A DNA stretch of 64,000 nt from Aphidius gifuensis (taxonomy: Eukaryota; Arthropoda; Insecta; Hymenoptera; Braconidae): contig NC_057792.1 in the NCBI RefSeq assembly GCF_014905175.1, forward strand, positions 9,527,101 to 9,591,100, read 5' to 3'. The position numbers and the translations under genes are program-made. The notes under the pieces were generated by a model. That model worked only from the letters and a program-made list of their open reading frames with translations. It had not been told where the DNA came from and did not search any database. Positions 54,335 through 64,000 of the stretch are shown here, one piece after another (positions within the stretch are counted from its first letter, which is position 1; every line of letters starts with the position of its first letter).

Positions 54335-56100
54335 GAATAGCTAAGAGAAAGAAGTAGCTAAGAAATTGATGTAGCCAGAAAAATTATGTTTTAAGCAACA
54401 TTAAATCTTTAGCCACATTCTTTCCTTAGCTACTGCTTTTCCTTAGACATTTTTGTCGTTTGAAAAATTTAATAACATGTATTTTATTTATAAAATAAAG
54501 AGATATATATAAGACAAGCAGTAGCTAAGAAAAAAATGTAGCTAAGAAATAAATGTGGGCAGAAAAATTATGTTTTGAGCAACATCAATTCCTTAGCGAC
54601 TGCTTTTCTTAGGACGTTTTTATTTTTCAAAAATAAAATAACATGTATTTTATTCATTAAATGAATTAAGGACAAGCAGTAGCTAAGGGATTGAAGTTGC
54701 TTACAAAATAATTCTTCTGGCCACATTAATTTCTTAGCTACATCGTTTCCTTAGCTACTGGTTGTCCTTGAAATTTTTATTTATTTAATGAATAAAAAAT
54801 AACCAAAAACAAGCAGTAGCTAAGGAAAAGATGTAGCTAAGGAATTGATATTGCTCAAAACATAATTTCTTTGGCAACTTTAATTCCTTAGCTACATCTT
54901 TTTCTTAGCTACCATTTTTTCTTGGAATTTTTATTTATTTAATAAATGATATACATGTAATTTTTTATTTTTTAACAAAAAAAATTTGCAAGGAAAAGCA
55001 GTAGCTAAGGAAAAGATGTAGCTAAGGAATTAATGTTGCTCAACCCTGGTGGAAATGATTCTCCGGAATTGCTCCGGATTACTCCGGATTATTCCGGAAT
55101 CGCTCCGGAATATCTCCACATTATTCCGGATTTGCTCCGGATTATTCCGAGTTGCTCCGGATTATTCCGAATTGCTCCGGATTACTCCGGAATTGGCTCA
55201 CTTGGAAAGTGCGGAAAAATACGAGAAATCCGTATCAATTCCAAAATACTCGAATTCCTGTTTAAAATGAAGGAAAATGAATGACCAAAAAATTTTAATG
55301 GGCCAATTCCGGAGTGATACGGAGTTTTCCGGAATTTTACGGAGTATTTCTCAAGTTGCTCAAAACATAATTCCTTTGGCAACTTTAATTCCTTAGCTAC
55401 ATCGTTTTCTCAGCTACCAATTATTCTCGGAATTTTTATTTATTTAATAAATAATATACATGTAATTTTTTATTTTTTAACAATAAAAATGTCCAAGAAA
55501 AAGCAGTAGCTAAAGGAAAAGATGTAGCTAATAAATTAATTTGGCCAGAAAAATTATTTTGTATGCAACTTCAATTCCTTAGCTACATTCTTTCCTTAGC
55601 TACTGTTTGTCCTTGACTTATTTACTAAATAAAATACATATCATTTTATTTCAAAAAAAAAAAATGTCCATGGAAAAGCAGTAGCCAAGGAATTAATGTT
55701 GCTCAAAATATAATTTTTCTGGTCACATTAATTCCTTAGCTACATTTTTTCGCTAGCTATCTTTTGTCCTATATATATTTATTTATTTAATAAATAAAAT
55801 GACATATTTTTTATTCTTTAAATAAATAAAAATTTCAAGGACAAGCAGTAGCTAAGAAATTAATGTTGCCAAACAATTATGTTTCAAGGAATTAATGTTT
55901 CTTAAAAGATTTTTGGCAACATTAATTTCTTAGCTACTTCTGTTCCTTAGCTGCTTCTTTTTCTCGGCCGTTTTTTTTTTTCTACAAGGAACTTACATGA
56001 ATTTTTTTTATTAAATAAATAAAAACCTCAAGGACAAGCATTAGCTAAAGAAAAGATGTGGCGAAGGACTTTCAGCAACAATAATTTCTTTGCCACATCC
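54335..56100. repeat. Array of TAGCTAAGG hairpins
   Basis: About nine units spaced 150-180 bp. Each is AGCAGTAGCTAAGGAAAAGA ... TTGCTCAAAACATAATT ... TTCCTTAGCTACATC and so on, a hairpin of about 110 bp, separated by AT-rich spacers (TTATTTAATAAATAAAA). Interrupted by the insertion 55044-55354. Relatives at 4.6-5.6 and 63.5-63.8 kb. Confidence 0.78.
55044..55354. mobile_element. 311-bp insertion with CCGGA minisatellite, 9-bp duplication
   Basis: GTTGCTCAA stands at 55035-55043 and 55355-55363; other hairpin units read GTTGCTCAAAACATAA without a break. It starts CCCTGGTGGAAATGATTCTC (a relative start lies at 56104) and holds many TTGCTCCGGATTATTCCG units (55070-55200). Confidence 0.7.
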
Positions 56101-56885
56101 TTTTCTTGCCCTGGTGGAAACATTACTCCGGAATTTCTCTGTTTCTGAATTATTTTCGGAAAAATTAACCCTAGCGGAAGAGTCATTAATGAAATGGGCG
56201 CTTACTCAATAGCAGATTAATAGCAAGTCAATAGCAAAAAGAATTATGAATTACAAAGGCTCTGCATTTTACTAAACATATTGAATTGATCTACATAAAT
56301 TAAGGAAAAAATTAACAATGTTTCTATCACATTATTATAGCGTGATTAGTGGTCTTCGATTTTTGCCGATGTATCGACAAGCTGATTTTAAATCAGAAAG
56401 TATCGAGTAAAAATACTTTTTTTGGGCCGATGTATCGATTCTCGATACTTTTTGTCAAGAATCGGAAAAAAAATCGGGTGTACTGAGCCAAGAAAAAATA
56501 TGAAATCACTTGGTTAATTTTTTTTCATTTTGGGTTTTTTTTTCTATTTTTATTTGTTTGCAAACCATGGTTCTATTATATTAGAAAAAAAAAATAGTGT
56601 TTTTACCACGTTTCACTAAAGTGATGATTTCTTTACCTACCGAGTAACGTATGGCCTACCGTAGGGTGGAATTTTTTTAATTGAATAAACAAATCAATTA
56701 ATAATAGTTTTTTTTTTTTAAATATTCCTGATTTTCCGATAAATATATAGTTAAAAAAAAATAAAAATATTATAATCGAATAATTCATTTGAAAAAAAAA
56801 AAAAAAAAAAAAGTACTCGATACTTCAGTATTGTATATTGTTTTGTATATTTATTATATTGTTTTTGAAGTGAAACTTCTTTAGA
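56101..56885. other. AT-rich interval, second CCCTGGTGGAAA start
   Basis: CCCTGGTGGAAACATTACTC at 56104 resembles the start of the 55044 insertion. Around 56350-56470 GATGTATCGA and CGATACTT repeat. No gene; long A-runs near 56795-56812. Confidence 0.45.
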
Positions 56886-58260
56886 ATGGGCAGTAAAAAA
56901 AAAAAACAAAAGATGGATGCAACGAAAGTAACGGTATGAAGGTAAGTAATTTTAAATTATTTTTTATCTTGTTTTATTTATTTATTCCCTTGACAACGAT
57001 ACGAAAAAATTTGTTTAAAATTTGTTTCAAAATTTTAGTTCCATGAAAGATTCAAGAGACAAAGGTGAATATTAAGGTTAAAACTTTTATTATATACAAT
57101 ATATAATTTATTATGTAATTTTTGATCAAATAATGAGTATTTAAAATTAATCTGTTAAATAAACAAATAATACACAAGATAATAGTTATTCAAGTGCTTG
57201 ACATAATACGACAGCAACATCATAATCACAATACCAAACAACAATAAATAATATGTGGATGAAATGTGGTACCACGTGAACGTAAAGATAGTTGAAATGG
57301 TATTTTAGATTGTATAGGATTTCAAGAAACAATTAATGACATTGAAATATTAGCAGAAAAATGTGACAAATTCACTGGTAATCCTAAATCAGTAAAAATT
57401 GAAATACGACGAGGTGCTATACCAATGTCTGATAATTTTGATGAGACTTGTAATGGTGGTTATAATAATATTTTTAAACAAATAATGAGTATCTAAAATA
57501 AATCTGTTAAATAAACAATTAATGCACAAGATAGTGGTTATTTAAGTGCTTGACATAATACGACAGCAACATCATAATCACAATACCAAACAACAATAAA
57601 TAATATGTGGATAAAATGTGGTACCACGTGAACGTAAAGATAGCAAAGATGGTAATTTAGATTGTATAGGATTTCAAGAGACAATTAATGACACTGAAAT
57701 ATTATCAAAAACATCTGATAAATGTACTGGTAATCCTAAATCAGTAAAATTTAAAATACGACGAGATCCTATACCAATGTCTGGTAATTTTCATGAGACT
57801 TGTACTGGTAGTTGTAATAATATTTTAAATCAAATAATGAGTATTTGAAATGAATTTGTCAAATAAACAAATAAAACCCAAGATAGTGGTTATTCAAGTG
57901 CTTGTGCTTGTTATGATCGTGCTTGCCATGATCGAAATAAATTCAAGATCTTGAATGAATTTGTTAAGGACAAAAAAATGGAACAGATGATTAAATATTG
58001 AATCATTCAATGAAACAACAACAACAGGAGTAAATAATAATTTAGTAAATGATGTACCGAGTAGAAATCAAAATAACAACAACAATATTGATCATATATA
58101 AACAACAGCAATCATAATAGAACAAATACATGGTGGTGGTGGTGGTGGCGGCGATGATGCACCATCATGTATTTGTGGTTAATTCGCTCATAAAAACGAT
58201 GTTGAAAAAATAGATCAATATTTGACATTAAATTTATTTAACATCAAATAGTTCGTTTTG
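56886..58260 (+). pseudogene. Decayed coding region with 352-bp tandem duplication
   Basis: CAAATAATGAG starts at 57127, 57479 and 57831: two full 352-bp units. Each contains the frame VPRERKDS then LDCIGFQETINDTEILSK, GNPKSVKF and IPMSGNFHETC, ending NQIMSI and stop (unit 2, 57618-57848). Unit 1 has a TGA after KDS. Downstream, 57870-58000 reads QDSGYSSACACYDRACHDRN with later stops, then poly-Asn and a poly-Gly run (58128-58150). I do not recognise the family. Amino-acid similarity between units is kept while stops have appeared, so it looks like a duplicated and dying gene piece. Confidence 0.6.
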
Positions 58261-58289
58261 TTTTTTTTTTTTTTTTTACGGAGGCTGGG

Positions 58290-59560
58290 AGCCATAGGCT
58301 CAGCCACAGTCTTGAATTCATCGGCAAAAAAAAAAAAACGCTCATAACTTACGAACTAAGTAACCGAGAGACTTTGTACCAGGCTCGAAAGAAGCGCATT
58401 GAAAAACTCTATCGCCCGCGTAATAGGTTTTTTGCTCTATTGATAATAGTTTTTAATCAAAAAACTAAAATGTAAATTTTGAAAAAATTTTTTTTCTTAC
58501 TTAAAAATTTGTGGTGTCTAAACTTTCCATCAGAGAGTATTTATCACCGAAGGTTTTTTGTTCGTGAATCTTTTCTGTTTTATATTTCATCAATTATTAT
58601 TTATGTAACTTAAAATAGTACATACGTTTTCATGTGAAAATTTTACAAGTTATAAAAACGGCGCAATAAATAACTCGACGCAAAACTCATAGTCGAGACT
58701 TCGTATTAGGCTCAATTTATGTGTCTCAAAAAACTCTATCGCCCGCTTTGCAAAATTCCTTTCCATTTATAATAGTTTTTGAGAAAAAAAGAAAAAAACT
58801 ATAAAATTAAAAAAAAAAATTCTGATATTTAATTTTTTTTCTCGAAAACCGTTATTGAGAGAAAAAAACCCCTAATGCCGTCACTAGATTTTTTTTAAGG
58901 CACATAATATGAGCCTAACACGAACTCCCTATCTTGATTATAACAAAAGTTATGACTCGCCGAAAAAAAACTTAAAAACGGCGCAATGAATAACTCAACG
59001 CGAAATCAAAAGAGAGACTTCGTATAAGGCTTTTATTATGCGTCTCAAAAAACTCTATCGCCCGCATAATGGGTTTTTTCCCCTATCTATAATAGTTTTT
59101 GAGAAAAAAAAAAAAACCTTCAAAATTTGAAAAAAAATTCGGATATTTAATTTTCTTGCTCGAAAACTGTTATTGAGAGAAAAAAAAATCCGTAATGCCG
59201 TCACTAGATTTTTTTTAGGTGCATAATTTGAGCCTAATACGAACTCCCTATTTTGATTATAACAAAAGTTATGGCCATAGCCGGCTCGCCGAAAAAAAAA
59301 TAAAAAAAACGGACCAAAAAATGTCATCATAGAGTTGAAATAAAATGTTTATAAGGCTCCAAAAAAAGCTTTGAAAAACTCTATTGCCTTTCTTTTAAAT
59401 ATGAATAATGTTTTCGTTAATTAACGGTTAAAATATGTCTAAGCAATAAAAATAACAATGACCCTAGCCGGAGTATTGAAAATTTTGAATTTTCAACGGG
59501 TAACGCTGGCCACATGCCCCAACAAATGTTACCAGGTCTTTTTTTTTATTCAAATATTGA
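58290..59560. repeat. ~321-bp satellite array, reverse orientation, with boundary block
   Basis: ACTCTATCGCCCGC landmarks fall near 58408, 58732 and 59054, with a divergent one at 59382. The boundary block CCCTAGCCGGAGTATTGAAA to GCCCCAACAAATGTTACCAG (59460-59555) is the complement of 27468-27540, at the corresponding end of the array. Confidence 0.83.
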
Positions 59561-59997
59561 AGAGATAGCTACTAAATTACAATCAAATTTATTTCCATTA
59601 TAATTTGTATTAATTTTATCTATATTTTTCAGGCTGTACACGGAGAGAAATCCGCAGCAAATATTACTGTAGTGGTATCGTAAAAATCATAGCTGACGTC
59701 ATTAAAGCGACTAATTCCCACTTATTATAATGATTATTATTATATTTAGTCTAGATTTTTTACTGTAGTATACCGGAATTTTTGGAGTTCTCGAGTTAAT
59801 GGTATACTTTATGCCAGAAATTACTGTAGTGTACAGCAGGTTTTTCCGCCAGATGACACGAATATTTATTGGAAATCAAGTGTGTTCCTAACCTCTTCTA
59901 AAAAAGTTTATTGTTTTTATTTTATTCATGAATTTAAATAAAAATACGGTGAAACACATGAAAATTATAAAATGGTTTATTTTTTTAAAATTAATAA
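59561..59997. other. Unassigned AT-rich interval
   Basis: No gene. Three ACTGTAGT-type motifs (59667, 59761, 59822) with inverted context may be part of an old repeat; nothing firm. Confidence 0.4.
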
Positions 59998-60738
59998 TGT
60001 GAGTTGCGGTTTTATTACTATTTGGATTTTTATTTTATATCCAAATTTTACCACAAATTACTTTAATTTAATATTACAAGATTTTAGTTACATATTTTAA
60101 ATAAAATCAAACACAATTTTTTTAATTTAATATTATTTTAACTCTGTATTTTAATATGCAATTTATATGATATACTGGTACAATATGCTTTTATGTATGG
60201 GTGATGTGGTAAAGCCACGTCACCAAAAATATTTATAATTTTTATTTTGCGGACGCACTCGATGGTGGCCGGACTGGAAGTGCCGTTTCTATTTTTCTCT
60301 CCCTATCGAGACACACATACAAACATTTTTACACCTAAACTCTCTCCGTCTAGTGTCACGGACACTCATACAGACATCTTATACATATATATATTTGTAC
60401 ACGCTACAACTACCCCCCTTTTTCATTATACATGATTTATCATATTAATGAAAATTATAGTAGCGTTTACATACAAGTATTATACAAAATATTTATAATA
60501 AACAATTTAAAATTCTTAATCATCATAGATTTTAAAATCACTATTATTTTACATTTAAAATTAATTTTAACTGTACCTAAATAAAATTTTACAATAATCC
60601 TTATTTACAACCACAAATATTTCTTTTAAAATCAAATTAATCTTTGACCTTGAAATTTAACATACAAAATTATAGTTATCAAATATTAAAACTTTACATT
60701 ATTTTTTTTAAAAAGGATATAATATACATTTACATTGA

Positions 60739-61053
60739 TTAGTAAAATTCAGATGAATTTCTGCCACATCTTACATATTCCCAGCATATTGTAATCGTGG
60801 CATCCATCATTGAGTTATTGAATTTAACTTCTAGAATATTATATACGATATATAACATTGAAGTTATTTGAATTAGGATCATCAACAATATGCCACCTGG
60901 TCCTTGGCATGAGGCAAATGACATTAACCAGAGTAATTCAGCATTCACTCTTCTCAATTGAATAGTCAAATCAAAGTCAACAAACATATCCAAATGACCC
61001 AAATATCTTTTACATCCAAATTTGCCATCAAATTTGTACTTTCTGCCATTCAT
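60739..61053 (-). other. Open frame of unknown nature in the LTR element
   Basis: 104 codons on the minus strand between the protease-like frame and the polypurine tract. It has a hydrophobic stretch (ILLMILIQITSMLYIVYNIL), possibly one membrane segment. No family recognised; may be chance. Confidence 0.3.
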
Positions 61054-61082
61054 ATTATTATTATTAATTAAATGTTTGTATT

Positions 61083-62038
61083 TTATCTTGCATTTAATTT
61101 TATTTTTAATTTTATTATTGACACTATTGTTTGATTGTGTTGATCACACATTGTTTTATCATTGTGATTAATATCTTTTGAGATATCACCCCCCTGCTGA
61201 TCATTTATTTTATTTTCATTTTTAAACACATTATCATCAACATTTAATTCATTTTGTTGACAATTATTTATTTCTTCAATATGTTTAAATTTTTCCTCAA
61301 GCTGTGCTCGGGCTTTATCTGCTCGTGCACGCATAACACTTTCAACTGCACGCGTTCACTTTCAGCTCGCGCACGTTCACGCTCGGCTTTTAGTTGTGCC
61401 TGTCTCGACTCTTCTATCTCAAATTTTAATATTAATATTTCTGCCTCTTTGGCTGCCATCTTGCACAACAATGTGTTATTTTTATTTTTATTATTTTTAT
61501 TATTTTTACTTTTATCAGCACTTGTTGTATTTATTTTATTTTTATTTTTACTTTTGTGGCAATCTCCTGAGGTGTTACCCCCCTGTTGCTCACTCAATAT
61601 TTTCATGTTTTCTATAATATTTAATTTTTCATTTTTATGTTGTGACTTCATATCACCAAAATACTCAACAATATTATATTTGTTTATGCTGATAGATTTA
61701 TCACCATAATTTATTGACACTTCATTTTTAATCATCCATTGATAGCCCAGTATCATATCATACTCAAGATCATATTCCACAACTGCTTTATCATAAAATT
61801 TGACCCCGTTTATTATATATGTAAAATAAACTGTTTTATTGGCTGGATTATTTTGGTCATCATCTATTTCTAAAACTTCTAGATGTGATTGTTTAAAAAC
61901 ATTGTAAGACATCATATTATGTGCACCACCTGTCCTTATCAATGCCTTGTATTTATTCTTGCCCATTGTAATTATTACATTTGGACATTTTATGTGCTGA
62001 TTATTACTTAGACTCAATATAGTATTTGGTTCTTCCAT
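61083..62038 (-). pseudogene. Retropepsin-like frame with coiled coil, frameshifted
   Basis: The frame from 62038 (ATG) shows a retroviral-type aspartic protease fold: the active-site region reads ALIRTGGAHNMMSY where the family has D-T-G/A, so the catalytic Asp is Arg35; the second conserved box is DMILGYQWM (94-102). A charged linker and a Glu/Arg-rich coiled coil (KAERERARAESER) follow. Near 61330 the coiled coil continues in another frame (to 61083), i.e. one small indel broke it. Inactive as a protease on two counts. Confidence 0.65.
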
Positions 62039-62239
62039 TTTATCCTTATTCGAATACCGACAATTATTTCAATATTTTGAATATTCTATTATCAATTATT
62101 TTATGTTGAATATATTTTTAATGAAAATGTTGTGTTTAATTTTCACGTATTCTTTTCATACAATTAATTTTATTGAAAATATTATTATTATTATATATGT
62201 ACTTTATTATTTTTATTTTAATTTTATGATGAAATATTC

Positions 62240-62465
62240 AATACTATGACGTGTCCAACTTCTAGTTGCCACGTGTAATTTTATTTTATTTTTATTATTT
62301 TTAATTTTCTTGACAAAATTTTACACATCAAGCGTGTCCAACATTAGTTGCCACGTGTAATCAGATTTTATTATTATTATTATTATTATTTAATTTTTCT
62401 GATGGAATTTTCACAAATATGGCGTGTTCAACACTTCGTTGCCACGTGTATACAAATTATTATTA
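62240..62465. repeat. Three GTTGCCACGTGTA repeats
   Basis: AGTTGCCACGTGTAATTTTA-type sequence at about 62265, 62350 and 62440, spaced near 85-90 bp, each preceded by GCGTGTYCAAC. The CACGTG core is an E-box. They sit upstream of the protease-like frame on the minus strand. Confidence 0.6.
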
Positions 62466-62913
62466 TTGTTATTTTGCTCACAAAATTTGTTGATTTTCGT
62501 TTAATTTATATGCGAAAATTCTTTCTCAACAATTTTTTATATTTTAATTTAATGATATATTTTATACATTTATCAATTTTATATACAATATTACTCTTCT
62601 CACTCTCGTGATTGAGATTATAATTTTGAGACAATTATATGTACTCACGACTGAATTTTCACAATTTTATTGATTTCTTTCTTTTATCAAATATTTATAT
62701 ATATATATTTTTTTTTTTTTTTCTCACCTCTTGGTTTGAGCTGCTAATTGGAAGCCAATTGTGAATTTTGATCACAACTACAATTTATAATTATTAATTT
62801 ATATAAATTATTACTCTTTTTTTTTTCACCGCGTGGTTTGTGCCACTAGTTGGGAGCCATTTGTGAGTTGCGGTTTTATTACTATTTGGATTTTTATTTT
62901 ATATCCAAATTTT

Positions 62914-63308
62914 ATTTTTTAAATTGTTGTTGTTTAATTGTTTATTATATTGTTTTTTTCAAAGTTTTTGACAACAATACATAAAATTTTATAATAGCTA
63001 GTTAATAGCAAAAAAAAAAGTCAAAAATACGTTATTTATCATGGTTATTGTGTATTGTTGTTGTTTAATTGTTTATTATATTGTTTTTTTCAAAGTTTTT
63101 GACAACAATACATAAAATTTTATTAATATAATAAACAATTAAACAACAACAATACACAATAACCATGATGACTTTTTGACTTTTTTTAATAACTAATATT
63201 CTTATTAGGTGCATTCCTTTAATAAAAAATTTTTTTTCGTTTTGCAATTTCGCCCTGTAATACCGGCCAAAATTTTATAGGAAAAAGCTGTTTCTTGTAG
63301 TGGCAGCA
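62914..63308. repeat. Palindrome and shared repeat end
   Basis: About 63000-63180 is a large palindrome: GGTTATTGTGTATTGTTGTT at the left, complement at the right. GTGCATTCCTTTAATAAAAA to CCCTGTAATACCGGCC (63210-63265) is the same repeat as at 42.75 and 43.6 kb. Confidence 0.6.
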
Positions 63309-63800
63309 GTGTTGGGTAGGTAAGATACCTTGGTATCTTACATGTGTAAAATACCATGTAAGATACCGTATCTTACATCATTGGTTTCATACATCGAGGT
63401 ATCTTACATTGCGTTTCCAGCGCCTCCTACGAATAAAAGTGGAATCTTCGTACTACAATTTTTTTTTATTCAATAAATACATGTAATTCATTTATAAAAT
63501 AAATAAAAATTCCAAAAACAAGCAGTAGCTAAGGAATTAATGTTGCTCAAAAAAGAATTTCTTTGGCAACTGTAATTCCTTAGCTCCATCTTTTCCATAG
63601 CTAATATTTTTAAAATTAAAGCAACATTAATTCCTTAAAACATAATTTTTTGGCAACATTAATTTCTTAGCTACATCTTTTTCTTAGCTACTGCTTTTCC
63701 TTAGACATTTTAATTTATTTAATAAATAAAATTACATGCATTTTATTTTTTAAATAAATAAAAATCCCAAAGAAAAATAGTAGCTAAGGAGTTTACACGC
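63309..63800. repeat. hAT-type end and TAGCTAAGG hairpins
   Basis: CAGTGTTGGGTAGGTAAGAT at 63309 begins a hAT-type terminus with GATACCTTGGTATC and TAAGATACCGTATCTTAC inverted motifs. 63520-63790 has hairpin units of the 54-56 kb family. No gene. Confidence 0.6.
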
Positions 63801-64000
63801 TCAAAACTCGAAAACTAATTGTTAAATAGAAAAAAGTTATTCTTGATAAATTGTTTAGAAATAAATAACCAACAATAAACCTCGCTTAACCCCATACCTA
63901 ACTTCAACAGATAAGGCTGTAGAAATGCTTGAAATTACATGACAGTTCAATCATTTGTTCAATCGGTCGGCCATCTTTGTGTTATTTCGCCCCAGACAGA
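63801..64000. other. Right edge, unassigned
   Basis: Ends with a slightly GC-richer patch (TCGGTCGGCCATCTTTGTGT). No supported feature. Confidence 0.35.

Larger units (their letters stand above)
59998..62913 (-). mobile_element. Decayed Gypsy-type LTR element
   Basis: A 50-bp direct repeat beginning TGTGAGTTGCGGTTTTATTA lies at 59998 and 62862; on the minus strand both copies end in CA, as LTR ends do. Just inside the 62862 copy is TGGCTCCCAACTAGTGG (62843-62859), a tRNA-primer-site-like sequence, and AAAAAGGGGGG (60413-60424, minus) is polypurine-tract-like. This gives a 3' LTR of about 415 bp (59998-60412); the 5' LTR diverges after 50 bp and is truncated. Only about 2.4 kb of interior remains and no reverse transcriptase or integrase is seen. 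Confidence 0.6.

Overview
This is AT-rich nuclear DNA from an insect-like animal. The genes have small phase-consistent introns (about 60-120 bp, with GT donors, AG acceptors and T-rich tracts before them), and their proteins are animal housekeeping proteins. A hymenopteran, perhaps a parasitoid wasp, is my best guess from base composition and short introns; that is inference only. Nothing in the window is prokaryotic, and I saw no tRNA, rRNA or CRISPR.

Seven host genes can be modelled to the base, and all keep an open frame across their exons: PARN deadenylase (minus, 564-2741, 8 exons), Tao kinase (plus, 12928-16716, 9 exons), a NIPSNAP protein (minus, 18475-19727, 5 exons), the F-box/WD40 protein archipelago/FBXW7 (plus, 35871-38783, 6 exons), the diphthamide J-protein DPH4/DNAJC24 (minus, 40717-41130, 1 exon), TRAPPC6 (plus, 44022-44620, 2 exons) and cystathionine beta-synthase (minus, 44714-47067, 3 exons). 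They do not form a pathway. The only tight arrangement is TRAPPC6 and CBS, which converge with 93 bp between stop codons and have crossing poly(A) signals.

Almost everything else, including the 9-10 kb between PARN and Tao, 20-35 kb and 47-64 kb, is layered mobile DNA. There are foldback elements of about 160 bp in three end-types, PIF/Harbinger-like elements, CATGG-ended elements with 8-9 bp duplications, hAT elements with 8-bp duplications, a THAP-bearing element, a decayed LTR element and several satellites. Many insertions can be proved here because an uninterrupted copy of the target repeat lies elsewhere in the window. Two patterns stand out: several unrelated terminal-repeat families all duplicate the same 3-bp target CNG, and one hAT-type insertion has shrunk to 32 bp, just its two ends, yet keeps a perfect 8-bp duplication.

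Satellites: a 151-bp array with orientation switches (5.99-7.91 kb), a ~321-bp array present in opposite orientations at 27.5-29.5 and 58.3-59.6 kb, a ~112-bp array inside a long-terminal-repeat element (53.3-54.3 kb), and arrays of small hairpins built on TAGCTAAGG (54.3-56.1 kb). Two decayed coding regions lie at the right: a tandemly duplicated reading frame (56.9-58.2 kb) and a protease-like frame in an LTR element (60-62.9 kb).
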